Source: an uncultured Acetatifactor sp. (GTDB lineage Bacteria; Bacillota; Clostridia; Lachnospirales; Lachnospiraceae). Taken from it: 64,000 nt of DNA. Below are positions 17,911 through 26,766 of this stretch, piece by piece (position 1 is the stretch's first letter; the number at the start of each line of letters is the position of its first letter). The position numbers were made by a program, and so were the translations under genes. The stretch spans positions 62,001 through 126,000 of the forward strand of contig CAJUFO010000003.1 in the NCBI GenBank assembly GCA_910585615.1. Direction: 5' to 3'. The notes under the pieces were generated by a model. That model saw nothing but the letters and a program-made list of their open reading frames with translations. It was not told the origin of the DNA and made no database searches.

Positions 17911-18318
17911 ATGGCTTCGTCTTCCAAGACAGATACAGAGGTAATCATCGGCGGCAAGGTATTCACTCTGAGCGGTTACGAAAGTGAAGAGTATTTACAA
18001 AAGGTAGCGTCCTATATCAACAACAAGATAAACGAGTACAGCAAGCTGGACGGGTTCAAGAGGCAGCCTGCGGATACCCAGGGGGTGCTGCTCCAGCTGA
18101 ACATCGCCGATGACTATTTCAAGGCGAAGAAGCAGATATCCGCCCTGGAGGAGGACCTGGCGGCCAAGGACAAGGAGCTGTACGACCTGCGGCATGAGCT
18201 GATATCCACCCAGATTAAGCTGGAGGGCGTGGAGGAGCAGGTAAAGGCGCTCCAGAAGGCCCAGAACGAGGGCGAGAAAGAAATCGTGCGGCTGGAAACA
18301 GAGTTAAAGAAAAAGTAA
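17911..18318 (+). CDS. zapA: Cell division protein ZapA
   Basis: A 135-aa FtsZ-associated protein. The N-terminal domain (EVIIGGKVFTLSGYESEEYL) is the ZapA fold, and residues about 60-135 form a long coiled coil that makes antiparallel dimers and cross-links FtsZ filaments. The ATG at 17911 follows GGGGTGGGGG. An in-frame ATG at 17869 is ruled out because it would lie at the predicted transcription start. The following U32 peptidase gene is a common clostridial neighbour. Confidence 0.93.
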   Translation: MASSSKTDTEVIIGGKVFTLSGYESEEYLQKVASYINNKINEYSKLDGFKRQPADTQGVLLQLNIADDYFKAKKQISALEEDLAAKDKELYDLRHELISTQIKLEGVEEQVKALQKAQNEGEKEIVRLETELKKK

Positions 18319-18324
18319 TAGGGG

Positions 18325-18351
18325 GCTGTCCGAATCCCGGACAGCTTCTTT
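18325..18351 (+). terminator. Terminator after zapA
   Basis: GCTGTCCG (18325-18332) pairs with CGGACAGC (18338-18345) around a 5-base loop, followed by TTCTTTC. Confidence 0.75.
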
Positions 18352-18393
18352 CATTATAGGTTGCCATAGGCTGCTGATGCAGGGGAGTTTTTT

Positions 18394-20778
18394 ATGGAAA
18401 AGAATGACAGAGTCGAACTGCTTTCGCCCGCCGGGAACGCGGCCGGGTTCTACGGGGCTGTCCATGCGGGCGCGGATGCCGTCTATCTGGCTGGAAACCA
18501 GTTCGGGGCCAGGGCCTACGCCGAGAATTTTGCCACAGAGGAGCTTCTGGAGTGCATCCGCTACGGACATCTCCTCGGGCGGAAAATCTATCTCACTGTG
18601 AACACGCTGCTGAAGAATCAGGAGATGAAGCAACTCCATGATTACCTGGCCCCCTTTTACGAAGCCGGGCTGGATGCGGTGATTGTTCAGGACTTAGGGG
18701 TCTTGCGCTTTATCCGGGAACATTTCCCCGGGCTGAAGCTCCATGTGAGCACGCAGATGACCATCTGCTCCCGCTGGGGAGCCTCTCTGCTGAAAGACAT
18801 GGGCGCAATCCGCATCGTCCCCGCCAGGGAGTTGGGCCTGGAGGAGCTTATAACCATGAGGAAGGATTCCGGCATCCAGGTGGAGGCATTCGTCCATGGC
18901 GCCATGTGCTACTGCTATTCGGGACAATGCCTGTTCAGCAGCATCCTGGGGGGACGCAGCGGCAACAGAGGCCGCTGCGCCCAGCCCTGCCGTCTGCCCT
19001 ATACGATAAGCGATGGGACAGGCTGCAAGGAATGTTATCCGCTGAGCCTGAAGGATATGTGCACTGTCGGGCATATCCCCCGGCTGATAGAGGCGGGCAT
19101 CGATTCCTTCAAGATAGAAGGACGCATGAAGCGGCCGGAGTATACCGCCGGTGTGACGTATATCTATAGACGCTGCATCGACAATTATTATGCGCTGAGG
19201 AGCAGGATGGGGCCTCGGGAGGCCGCGGAAGCCTACGGCGTCAGCGAGGAAGACAGGAGGGCGCTGGCTTCCCTTTATGTGCGGGACGGCCTTCAGGACG
19301 GCTACTATTTCAGGCGTAACGGCCGGGATATGGTCAGCATCGACAGCCCCGCCTACCGCGAGAGCGATGAGCAGGCGCTGTCCCGGATACGGGAGAGATA
19401 CCTGAATGCCCATTTGAAGCTGCCTGTGACGGTCAGGGCCTTTTTCCATGTGGGCAGGCCTGCGAAGGTAATTCTGGAAACGGAATGCCCCTCTTCCATG
19501 GGACGTCTGTCTGCCGGGGCGGAGGGCGAGCCTGTGACACAGGCCATGAAGCAGCCCATCACAGAGGAAAATGTCCGAAAGCAGCTCTGCCGGCTGGGGG
19601 ACAGCGCCTTTTACGCGGCCGGGGTCGAGGTTTCCATGGATCAGGACAGCTTCTACCCGCTGAAGCAGATCAATGAGCTGCGCAGGATGGCCGTGGCGCA
19701 GCTGGAGCGGGAAATCCTCCGGGCAAGAGGTTATCGGGAGAACGGACAGGGGGAAAGGACGGAGGAGGGCATGGCGGAAAAAATTGCCATGGCGGAAAAA
19801 ATTGCCACGGCGGAAGAATGCACCACGGAATCGTCTTCGGATGCCGAACCGTCGAGCAGCAAGTCCGGAGACCCCTCTCCCCACAGCTATGCTTTCTATA
19901 TCCGCACTGTGGGGCAGCTGAAGGCGCTGGGAGAATGGATTGGCGCAAATCCTCTGAATCGTCCCTGGCGAATCTATGTGGACGGCGACCTGCTCGCAGA
20001 GAGATGGACCGAGACAGCGGACCTTTGCCAGGGGCTTTCCGGCAGCGGGGCGCTGTTCGCGGCGCTTCCCTATATCCTGCGGGAGACGGACGGGGGATAT
20101 CTGGAGGAATTGTATGAAAAAGTGAAGGAAAGCTGTCTTTTCCAAGGCTTCCTGGTCCGCTCCATGGATGGGCTGGGCTTTCTGCGGGAGAAGAAGAGCA
20201 TTCCCAGGGAGAGGCTGCGTCCCACGGAAGGAGCCGCCCTGTCTGTCAGGACGGACGCAGGTGTCTACGTGTGGAACGATTCCGCCCTGGAGGAGCTGTC
20301 CGGCCTGGCGGAGGGCTTTTGTCTGCCTTATGAGCTGAACGCCTCCGCCCAGAGGCATCTCTGCCAGGAGCTTCGTCAAAAGGGCTTGACGAAAAGGCTC
20401 TCCTGCGAGAAAATCGTATACAGCCGGATCCCAATGATGATTACGGCCAACTGCCTGCGCAGGACTGCGGGAGAGTGCGGAAAAGGGCGGGAAAACAGGG
20501 AAATCGTAGGCCTCAGGGACAGATACCGCAAGGAGTTTCCGGTTTTGATCGACTGTCGGCACTGCATGAACATCATCTACAACAGCGTCCCCTTTTCGTT
20601 GTATAAAGAGGGGCGTGCCGGGGAGTCCGCCGGGTGGAAGGAGCGCGTGGATCCGCGGATGGACTTCACCCTGGAATCCCCGGAGGAGGTGAAGCGGCTC
20701 CTGGACGCTTTTTTCAGAGGAATGCCCTTTCCGCTGAAAGACTACACCACCGCCCACGAGAAGCGTAATGTAATGTGA
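18394..20778 (+). CDS. U32 family peptidase with DUF3656-like C-terminal region
   Basis: A 794-aa member of the collagenase-like U32 family. The N-terminal half starts LLSPAGNAAGFYGAVHAGAD and carries the signature VEAFVHGAMCYCYSGQC and NRGRCAQPCR, with cysteines that in relatives may hold an iron-sulfur cluster. Characterised U32 proteins include RlhA, which hydroxylates 23S rRNA, and ubiquinone-hydroxylation factors, so 'peptidase' may be a misnomer. A low-complexity linker at residues about 440-490 contains three 18-base tandem units (19771-19824). The C-terminal part continues to residue 794. Confidence 0.9.
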   Translation: MEKNDRVELLSPAGNAAGFYGAVHAGADAVYLAGNQFGARAYAENFATEELLECIRYGHLLGRKIYLTVNTLLKNQEMKQLHDYLAPFYEAGLDAVIVQDLGVLRFIREHFPGLKLHVSTQMTICSRWGASLLKDMGAIRIVPARELGLEELITMRKDSGIQVEAFVHGAMCYCYSGQCLFSSILGGRSGNRGRCAQPCRLPYTISDGTGCKECYPLSLKDMCTVGHIPRLIEAGIDSFKIEGRMKRPEYTAGVTYIYRRCIDNYYALRSRMGPREAAEAYGVSEEDRRALASLYVRDGLQDGYYFRRNGRDMVSIDSPAYRESDEQALSRIRERYLNAHLKLPVTVRAFFHVGRPAKVILETECPSSMGRLSAGAEGEPVTQAMKQPITEENVRKQLCRLGDSAFYAAGVEVSMDQDSFYPLKQINELRRMAVAQLEREILRARGYRENGQGERTEEGMAEKIAMAEKIATAEECTTESSSDAEPSSSKSGDPSPHSYAFYIRTVGQLKALGEWIGANPLNRPWRIYVDGDLLAERWTETADLCQGLSGSGALFAALPYILRETDGGYLEELYEKVKESCLFQGFLVRSMDGLGFLREKKSIPRERLRPTEGAALSVRTDAGVYVWNDSALEELSGLAEGFCLPYELNASAQRHLCQELRQKGLTKRLSCEKIVYSRIPMMITANCLRRTAGECGKGRENREIVGLRDRYRKEFPVLIDCRHCMNIIYNSVPFSLYKEGRAGESAGWKERVDPRMDFTLESPEEVKRLLDAFFRGMPFPLKDYTTAHEKRNVM
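19771..19824 (+). repeat. In-frame 18-bp tandem repeat in the U32 peptidase linker
   Basis: Two identical units (ATGGCGGAAAAAATTGCC, 19771-19788 and 19789-19806) and a diverged third (19807-19824) encode MAEKIA, MAEKIA and TAEECT. They lie in a nonconserved linker. Confidence 0.85.
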
Positions 20779-20815
20779 AAAGATTGATTTGCATTTGTAT
20801 AAAGAAAGGAAAAAG

Positions 20816-22198
20816 ATGCGGGAATATATCACAGAGCTTTCCAGATATATCATACCGGCGCTGATGGCGGTCTATACCCTGTGCAGCTTTGCCTGTCTGG
20901 CACAGAGCGTGGCACAGAAGCAGGGCAGCCCCCGGAGCACAGGCATCTACACGGTGCAGAACGTCATCATGTTCTTCCTTCAGCTGCTCATGTTCACGGA
21001 CCTGGCCCTGGTGAGCGGAGACATGGAGTATGTGTTCTTCTATGTGTTCGTACAGGTGTTCCTCCTGGCTGCCGTGGCCATAGTGCCCGCCATATATGAA
21101 AAGGCCAACCGGCTGCTGCTGAACAATATGTGTATGCTCATGGGAACCGGACTGTGCGTCATCTCCCGGATTTCCTTCAACCAGGCAGTGAGGCAGTATG
21201 TCATCATATTGTTGTCCCTGGCGGTGTCCCTGTTCATCCCCTGGATTCTGTCCCAGATACGCTTCCTGAAGAAGCTGACCTGGGTATACGGGATCGCGGG
21301 CATCGTGATGCTTGGCATGGTCCTGCTCTACAGCGAGGTCACCTACGGCGCGGAGATTTCCTTTACCATAGGGGGCCTGACCTTCCAGCCTTCGGAGTTC
21401 GTGAAGATTATCTTCGTCTTCTTCCTGGCCGCCGCCCTCTGGGAGGATGTCTCTATCGTCAGGGTGGGCCTGACGGCTGTAGTCGCCGGGGCCCATGTGG
21501 TGATTCTGGTGTTGTCGAAGGATCTTGGGAGCGCGCTGATTTTCTTTGTTAGCTACGTGTTCGTAGTATTTTCCGCCACCAGGAATTATCTCTATCTGCT
21601 GGCCGGGGCAGTGGGAGGGAGCGGCGCGGCCTGGGGAGCCGTGAAGCTATTCGGCCATGTGAGGGACAGAGTCCTGACATGGCGCGATCCCTGGAGCTAT
21701 ATCGATAAGGAGGGCTATTCCATCACCCAATCGCTTTTCGCCATCGGCAGCGGCAACTGGTTCGGCATGGGGCTGCTGAAGGGAAATCCCACGGCTATAC
21801 CCTTTGTGGAGAAGGACTTCATCTTTTCCTCCGTATGCGAGGAGTTGGGGGTGGCCTTCGGCATCTGCGTCATCCTGCTCTCCGTGGCCTGCTTTCTGGA
21901 AATGATGCGGATGTCTGCCCTGATCAGGGACAGGTTCTACCAGCTGATTGTATACGGAATCGGCATCATGTATATCTTCCAGATATTCCTGACCATCGGG
22001 GGCGGCATCAAGCTGATTCCCCTGACCGGTGTCACGCTGCCCTTCATCAGCTATGGGGGCAGCTCCGTGATGACGACGATGATCATGTTTTTCCTGATCC
22101 AGGGCATCTATATCAGGCTACAGCAGGAGGGAGGCAGGCATAATGCCAGAAAAGGAAAAGAAACGCCGTCCGGCAGCGGCCGGGAAAAAGACCGATAA
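20816..22198 (+). CDS. SEDS peptidoglycan polymerase (FtsW/RodA/SpoVE family)
   Basis: A 460-aa polytopic membrane protein that polymerises lipid II into glycan strands together with a class B PBP. The C-terminal signature PFISYGGSSVMTTM and the motif DLGSALIFF are characteristic of the family. The N-terminal region has extra membrane segments. AAAGGA is five bases before the ATG at 20816. The 3' end overlaps the PBP gene by 56 bases, which links production of the two partners. Whether it serves division, elongation or sporulation cannot be decided here. Confidence 0.94.
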   Translation: MREYITELSRYIIPALMAVYTLCSFACLAQSVAQKQGSPRSTGIYTVQNVIMFFLQLLMFTDLALVSGDMEYVFFYVFVQVFLLAAVAIVPAIYEKANRLLLNNMCMLMGTGLCVISRISFNQAVRQYVIILLSLAVSLFIPWILSQIRFLKKLTWVYGIAGIVMLGMVLLYSEVTYGAEISFTIGGLTFQPSEFVKIIFVFFLAAALWEDVSIVRVGLTAVVAGAHVVILVLSKDLGSALIFFVSYVFVVFSATRNYLYLLAGAVGGSGAAWGAVKLFGHVRDRVLTWRDPWSYIDKEGYSITQSLFAIGSGNWFGMGLLKGNPTAIPFVEKDFIFSSVCEELGVAFGICVILLSVACFLEMMRMSALIRDRFYQLIVYGIGIMYIFQIFLTIGGGIKLIPLTGVTLPFISYGGSSVMTTMIMFFLIQGIYIRLQQEGGRHNARKGKETPSGSGREKDR

Positions 22199-23654
22199 CA
22201 AAAAGAGCCGTAGCGCCCGCTACAGCGCCAACAGGCCTGAAATCATCGCCACATGCTGCTTCTTCGGGCTCCTGTTCGCGGCGCTGATCGGATACCTGAG
22301 CTATTTTACGGCCACCAGCGAGCAGGAGATGATCAACAACAGCTACAATTCCAGGCAGGAGATTCTGCTGTCCAGGAACTACCGCGGCACGATCTACTCC
22401 AGGGACGGGGATGTCCTGGCCGAGACCCGGCTGAATGAAGGCGTGGGGGAAGAGGATTCCCAGGAAGAGACCAGGATATATCCCTACGGCAAGCTGTTCG
22501 CCCATGCCGTGGGCTATTCCACCAAAGGCCGCACAGGCGTGGAGGCCCTGGCCAACTACTACCTGATCAACACCAGTACTTCCCTGGCCAACAAGGCGGC
22601 CAACGATTTGGCCGGCATCAAGAATCCCGGCGACAGCGTCTATACCACCCTGGACGTGGAGCTGCAGCAGGTGGCGGACGACCAGCTCAATATCTACAAG
22701 GGAGCCATCGTGGTGACGGAAGTCGCTACGGGGAAGATACTGGCCATGGTGTCCCATCCGGGCTTCGACCCCAATGAAATCGGAGCGATCTGGGATTCCA
22801 TCATGGAGGATGAAGACAGCTCCGTATTATTGAACCGTGTGACCCAGGGGCAGTACCCTCCCGGCTCCACCTTCAAGATCGTGACGGCGCTGGAGTACAT
22901 CCGGGAAAATTCCGGTACCTACAACGATTATTCCTATCAGTGCAATGGGTATTTCAGTTCCGGCACCGGGCGCATCAACTGTTACCATGGGACGAACCAT
23001 GGGCAGGTGGGCTTCGAGAGCTCCTTCGCGAAATCCTGCAATTCCTCCTTTGCCAATATCGGGGTCAATCTGGAGCAGGAAAGCTTCGAGGAGACCCTGG
23101 AGGAGCTGCTGTTCAACAGGCCGCTGCCTGTCGATTTCCCCTATTCGGAGAGCAAAGCCAATGTGGTGGACAGGGTTTCCATGAACGAGCTGATGCAGAC
23201 TTCCATCGGCCAGGGCAGGACCCAGATCTCGCCCCTCCACCTGAACATGATAACCAGCGCCATCGCAAACGGCGGAATCCTCATGAAGCCCTATGCGGTA
23301 GACCGGGTGGAGAATGACGAGGGGCGGATCGTGAAGGTTTTCGAGCCCTCCGCCTACGGGAGCCTGATGACCGGGGAGGAGGCTGGAATCCTGAAGGGCC
23401 TGATGGAATCCGTGGTGGAGGAGGGCACCGGCAGGAAGCTCTCCGGCTTAAGCTACACCGCCGCCGGAAAGACAGGCTCCGCGGAATACAATGACGACAA
23501 AGAGGACAGCCATGCATGGTTTACCGGCTTCGCGCCGGTGGAGAATCCTGAAATCTGCGTCACGATTATCGTGGAGGGAGCCGGCAGCGGCGGGGATTAC
23601 GCGGTTCCCATCGCCAAGCGGATCTTCGATGCCTATTTTAACGATGGGAGATAG
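22143..23654 (+). CDS. Class B penicillin-binding protein (transpeptidase)
   Basis: A 503-aa transpeptidase that cross-links the strands made by the SEDS partner. A basic cytoplasmic tail (about 35 residues) precedes one membrane segment (residues 37-58). The catalytic motifs are STFK (serine 242), SCN and KTG (in AAGKTGSAEY). GGAGGGAGG lies before the ATG at 22143, inside the coding end of the upstream gene. The protein is short for a PBP2 and lacks PASTA domains. It resembles the PbpA/SpoVD-like group paired with RodA/FtsW. Confidence 0.95.
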   Translation: MPEKEKKRRPAAAGKKTDNKKSRSARYSANRPEIIATCCFFGLLFAALIGYLSYFTATSEQEMINNSYNSRQEILLSRNYRGTIYSRDGDVLAETRLNEGVGEEDSQEETRIYPYGKLFAHAVGYSTKGRTGVEALANYYLINTSTSLANKAANDLAGIKNPGDSVYTTLDVELQQVADDQLNIYKGAIVVTEVATGKILAMVSHPGFDPNEIGAIWDSIMEDEDSSVLLNRVTQGQYPPGSTFKIVTALEYIRENSGTYNDYSYQCNGYFSSGTGRINCYHGTNHGQVGFESSFAKSCNSSFANIGVNLEQESFEETLEELLFNRPLPVDFPYSESKANVVDRVSMNELMQTSIGQGRTQISPLHLNMITSAIANGGILMKPYAVDRVENDEGRIVKVFEPSAYGSLMTGEEAGILKGLMESVVEEGTGRKLSGLSYTAAGKTGSAEYNDDKEDSHAWFTGFAPVENPEICVTIIVEGAGSGGDYAVPIAKRIFDAYFNDGR

Positions 23655-23687
23655 CCCTCCGGCAGAATGCCGCGCGAAAAATAAGTA

Positions 23688-23716
23688 TTGCACTTCCGGG
23701 GAGATTGGACTATACT
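23688..23716 (+). promoter_or_regulatory. Promoter of the Nudix-GerW gene set
   Basis: TTGCAC (23688-23693) and TATACT (23711-23716) are separated by 17 bases and lie 44 bases before the Nudix start codon. Confidence 0.7.
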
Positions 23717-23759
23717 ATTCCTAGTCAAGCAAGTGGCACACCAATCAGGAGGAATTGCA

Positions 23760-24212
23760 ATGATGGAAGCAACAAGCTGTGGTGGTGTGGTAATTTTTCG
23801 TGGAAAAATCCTGCTTTTGTACAAGAACTACAAGAACAAGTACGAGGGCTGGGTTCTGCCGAAAGGCACTGTGGAGCAGGGGGAGGACTACAAGGACACG
23901 GCCCTGCGGGAGGTGCTGGAGGAAACAGGAGCGAAGGCTACCATCATAAAGTATATCGGGAAGAGCGAGTATACGTTCAACGTGCCCGAGGATATCGTGG
24001 AGAAGGAAGTGCACTGGTATCTGATGATGGCCGACAGTTATTACAGCAAACCACAAAAGGAAGAATTTTTTTCGGATTCAGGCTATTACAAGTACCACGA
24101 GGCATATCATCTGCTGAAGTTCGCGAATGAGAAGCAGATATTGGAAAAGGCATACGAGGAGTATCTGGAGCTGAAGAAGAGCAATCTATGGGGCAGCAAG
24201 AAGTATTATTAG
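23760..24212 (+). CDS. Nudix hydrolase
   Basis: A 150-aa pyrophosphohydrolase. GTVEQGEDYKDTALREVLEE followed by TGA fits the Nudix box Gx5Ex7REUxEExGU exactly. The N-terminal fragment GGVVIFRGKILLLYKNYKN and the WVLPKG strand resemble the diadenosine-polyphosphate or RppH-like subgroup, but the substrate is not determinable. AGGAGG is seven bases before the ATG at 23760. It overlaps the next gene by 25 bases, which suggests one transcript through the DUF2953 gene. Confidence 0.92.
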   Translation: MMEATSCGGVVIFRGKILLLYKNYKNKYEGWVLPKGTVEQGEDYKDTALREVLEETGAKATIIKYIGKSEYTFNVPEDIVEKEVHWYLMMADSYYSKPQKEEFFSDSGYYKYHEAYHLLKFANEKQILEKAYEEYLELKKSNLWGSKKYY

Positions 24213-24520
24213 AATATCATCCGAATTTGTACCTGGGTGAGGGCATTAAGAAGAAAAAACTGGATAAAATAAAGAAAAAGCTGGAAAACAAGCCCCTTTT
24301 TTCCAGTGTATTTCTGATTTCCCTTTCCCGCAACCCGTTCGATCAGCTGGAAGTCTATGAGGCGAGACAATTGTGCCAGCCCTATTACCGCAAATGCCCG
24401 CCCTATGTGGTAGGCATAGCGAAGAACAGGGAGGAAGCCATTGCCCTGGTGGAGGAAATCGTAACCGAATGCCTGGCGGTCAGGGGCGACTGCGCGTTGA
24501 AGGAGTATCTGCGATGTTAG
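24188..24520 (+). CDS. Conserved-looking 110-aa protein of unknown function
   Basis: I do not recognise a family. The protein is soluble, lysine-rich near residues 20-33 (IKKKKLDKIKKKLE), and has two short cysteine-containing segments (LCQPYYRKC and VRGDC). The start overlaps the Nudix gene and its stop overlaps the start of the DUF2953 gene by seven bases. This tight packing supports a real gene translated with its neighbours. Confidence 0.75.
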   Translation: MGQQEVLLEYHPNLYLGEGIKKKKLDKIKKKLENKPLFSSVFLISLSRNPFDQLEVYEARQLCQPYYRKCPPYVVGIAKNREEAIALVEEIVTECLAVRGDCALKEYLRC

Positions 24521-25515
24521 CAATCGTTTTAAAGGTTCTGTCCATACTCGGCATAGTCCTTCTGGCAGTGCTGGCGGTGATGCTCCTGGGGCTTGCGCTG
24601 GTTCTGTTCTTTCCTTTCACCTACCGGCTCTCCGGCAGCAAAGACGCGGAAGGCCTGCGGCTTTCCGTGAAGGTGAACTGGCTCTGCGGGATGTTTCGGG
24701 TGCGGTTCCGATACCCGCGACCCGGACGGCTTACGGCCAAGGCGCTGTGGTTTTCCCTGCTCGATATGAAAATCCCCCCGGAGAAGACGGTTCAGGAGGA
24801 GACGGACAGCGGTTCGGCGGATACAGGCTCCCCCTCAGGGAAAAAGGCTTTGCGGAAAGCGGACTCCTCAAAGCCTTCGGAGCCGGAAGCAGCGGAATCG
24901 AAAGCAATTGATTCGGAAGTCGCCCACGCAGAAGCCGTCCTCAATGCTGCAAAAGCCACAAACGGCCCAAAAACGGAAGGTTTCCCGGAAGCAGGGTCAG
25001 AAGCCGACCCTGCCGTCGGAGAGGGCGAGGGGCAGACCGCTCAGGAGGGCGGCCCCTTTGGAAAAATTTCTCAAAAAGTTCAGGGGATAAAGTACACAAT
25101 CTATAATATATATGATAAAATAAAAGGAATCTGGAAGAATATATCCTATTATATGGAGCTTTTGCAGGAGGAAAACACAAAGCAGCTGGCCGCCCACGCC
25201 TTTTCCCGGGCAGGCCGGATTCTCAAGGACATCCGGCCAAAGCATGTCAAAGTAAGGCTGCTCTTCGGCACAGGCTCTCCGGATACCACAGGCTACCTCT
25301 ACGGCGCCTACTGCATCCTGTCCGCCCCGCTGGGGGCGGGAGTGTGCGTGACGCCCGACTTCGAGGAGAAAAGGCTGGAGGGAGAGTTCGACATAGCCGG
25401 ACACGTACTGGTATGGACGTTCGTGATAAACGGCCTGAGGCTCGTCCTGGACAAAAAGCTGCGCATATTCCTGCGAAGGCTGAAAGCAGGGCGGAAGAAA
25501 CCCGCTGCCGCATAG
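24514..25515 (+). CDS. DUF2953-like membrane protein
   Basis: A 333-aa protein with a strong N-terminal membrane segment (residues 5-31), a following beta-rich region (YRLSGSKDAEGLRLSVKVNW), a long low-complexity acidic/alanine-rich linker (residues about 95-175), and a C-terminal part with LFGTGSPDTTGYLYGAYCIL that matches the DUF2953 pattern. Family members often sit next to the sporulation gene gerW (ytfJ), as here. AAGGAG precedes the ATG at 24514. Its biochemical role is unknown; a sporulation link is inferred from gene order. Confidence 0.82.
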   Translation: MLAIVLKVLSILGIVLLAVLAVMLLGLALVLFFPFTYRLSGSKDAEGLRLSVKVNWLCGMFRVRFRYPRPGRLTAKALWFSLLDMKIPPEKTVQEETDSGSADTGSPSGKKALRKADSSKPSEPEAAESKAIDSEVAHAEAVLNAAKATNGPKTEGFPEAGSEADPAVGEGEGQTAQEGGPFGKISQKVQGIKYTIYNIYDKIKGIWKNISYYMELLQEENTKQLAAHAFSRAGRILKDIRPKHVKVRLLFGTGSPDTTGYLYGAYCILSAPLGAGVCVTPDFEEKRLEGEFDIAGHVLVWTFVINGLRLVLDKKLRIFLRRLKAGRKKPAAA

Positions 25516-25611
25516 CGGTGCGGACAGGAACATCTAAGAAGACACCGAGTTTGTACAGGTAAGCACGGCAAAGAAAGTCGGGCATGAACTGGCATGAGAA
25601 TGGAGGAGAAG

Positions 25612-26076
25612 ATGGCAGAGAAGGAAAGAGAAAATCAGTTTCAGGGAGTCGTAGAGTCATTGCTCAGAGGCATGGATACGGTGCTGTCCACCAAGACAGT
25701 GGTGGGAGAGGCCACAAAAATCGGCGATACCATCATCCTGCCTTTGGTGGACGTGAGCTTCGGCGTAGGCGCCGGGGCAGGCAGCAACGGTCAGAAGAGC
25801 TCCTCGTCCGGCGCGGGCGGCCTGGGCGGCAAGATGACCCCCAGCGCGGTGCTGGTCATAAAGGACAATGCCGTCAAGCTGGTGAACATCAAGAACCAGG
25901 ACGCTGTCACCAAGGTGCTGGACATGATTCCCGACCTGGTGGACAAGTTCACCAAGTCCAAGAAAAAGGACGGCAAGGCCGGGACGGAAGAAATCTCCGA
26001 CGCAGAGGTGGTGGACATCGCGTTCCCGGAGGGGGAAACAGAAGAGGGGCATTCCACGGAAGAGCCCGGGGATTGA
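25612..26076 (+). CDS. gerW: GerW/YtfJ family sporulation protein
   Basis: A 154-aa protein with the family core GEATKIGDTIILPLVDVSFG, a glycine/serine loop, and AVLVIKDNAVKLVNIK. In Bacillus, GerW (YtfJ) is made in the forespore and is needed for normal L-alanine germination. GGAGG at 25602-25606 favours the ATG at 25612 over 25594. The acidic C-terminal tail (residues about 138-154) includes one copy of the dispersed repeat described at 26042-26062. It follows the DUF2953 gene, an order common in Clostridia. Confidence 0.9.
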   Translation: MAEKERENQFQGVVESLLRGMDTVLSTKTVVGEATKIGDTIILPLVDVSFGVGAGAGSNGQKSSSSGAGGLGGKMTPSAVLVIKDNAVKLVNIKNQDAVTKVLDMIPDLVDKFTKSKKKDGKAGTEEISDAEVVDIAFPEGETEEGHSTEEPGD

Positions 26077-26132
26077 CATTTTCCGCGCCCGGGATGCATA
26101 TGATAGAGTGATACCACGAAGCCTGAGGCATC

Positions 26133-26273
26133 ATGAAGAAAATCATAGGACTCGTTGCTCTTCTCATAGCAATCGGCATGCTGATCATGCTGATTGCCCA
26201 CAACCGGCTGGTGGGCCTGATTATCATCGCTCTGTTGCTGTTCCTGGGATATAATTGCTTCTGCGGGGATTGA
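26133..26273 (+). CDS. 46-aa membrane protein
   Basis: A short frame (MKKIIGLVALL...NCFCGD) that is almost entirely hydrophobic, with two membrane segments at residues 4-21 and 26-41 joined by AHNRL, and a cysteine-containing tail. GAGG lies four bases before the ATG and a strong terminator follows 18 bases after the stop. It looks like the last gene of the gerW transcript. No function can be assigned. Confidence 0.65.
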   Translation: MKKIIGLVALLIAIGMLIMLIAHNRLVGLIIIALLLFLGYNCFCGD

Positions 26274-26290
26274 AGTGTGCCAAGCGCGCT

Positions 26291-26323
26291 AAAAAGAGGC
26301 TGCCGCAGCGACAGCCTCTTTTT
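26291..26323. terminator. Bidirectional terminator between gerW and rpmB
   Basis: AAAAAGAGGCTG (26291-26302) pairs perfectly with CAGCCTCTTTTT (26312-26323). A-run and T-run flank the stem, so it can stop both the rightward gerW transcript and the leftward rpmB transcript. Confidence 0.9.
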
Positions 26324-26373
26324 GTTGACGTCAATCTCTAGCTTGTTCCATTCTTGCCAAATGTACGGAATGC

Positions 26374-26559
26374 CTACGCTCTCTCCACATTGCCTGACCT
26401 TAAGCAACGGGTGCAGACATGCATCCTCTTAGAAGCGCCGTTCACCTTGCACCTTACCCGCTTGACATTCGCTTTCCACATTGCATTGGTCTTTCTATTC
26501 GAATGGCTTACATTATGACCGAACTGAACGCCTTTCCCACAAATATCACACTTCGCCAT
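26374..26559 (-). CDS. rpmB: 50S ribosomal protein L28
   Basis: A 61-aa basic protein starting MAKCDICGKGVQFGHNVSHS, the standard L28 sequence, in the zinc-ribbon form with CxxC pairs (CDIC and CTRC). It assembles into the large subunit. GAGGAGGTGG precedes the ATG. A TACAAT box (minus strand, 26604-26609) about 45 bases upstream is a likely -10, with a weak -35. As in Bacillus, rpmB is divergent from yloU-yloV. Confidence 0.97.
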   Translation of the reverse strand: MAKCDICGKGVQFGHNVSHSNRKTNAMWKANVKRVRCKVNGASKRMHVCTRCLRSGNVERA

Positions 26560-26766
26560 TTTGCCACCTCCTCAACACCCGCGCGTGCAACGCTTGTATT
26601 TTTATTGTACACAACATTAGTATCTTAACAGAAATATATGGAAAAAGCAAGTAAAAAAAATCTTTTTTTAATTTTAATATTTATTATTCCCTTTTTCTGG
26701 GAAAGCTGTTAAAATAGTATCTATATGTCTGCTTTTTATTGTTGGACAAGGAAAGGAAGGGTTACT

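Noticed and set aside
18694..20853. Long minus-strand frame opposite the U32 peptidase
   Set aside because: No motifs or ribosome site, and it is covered by a well-supported gene.
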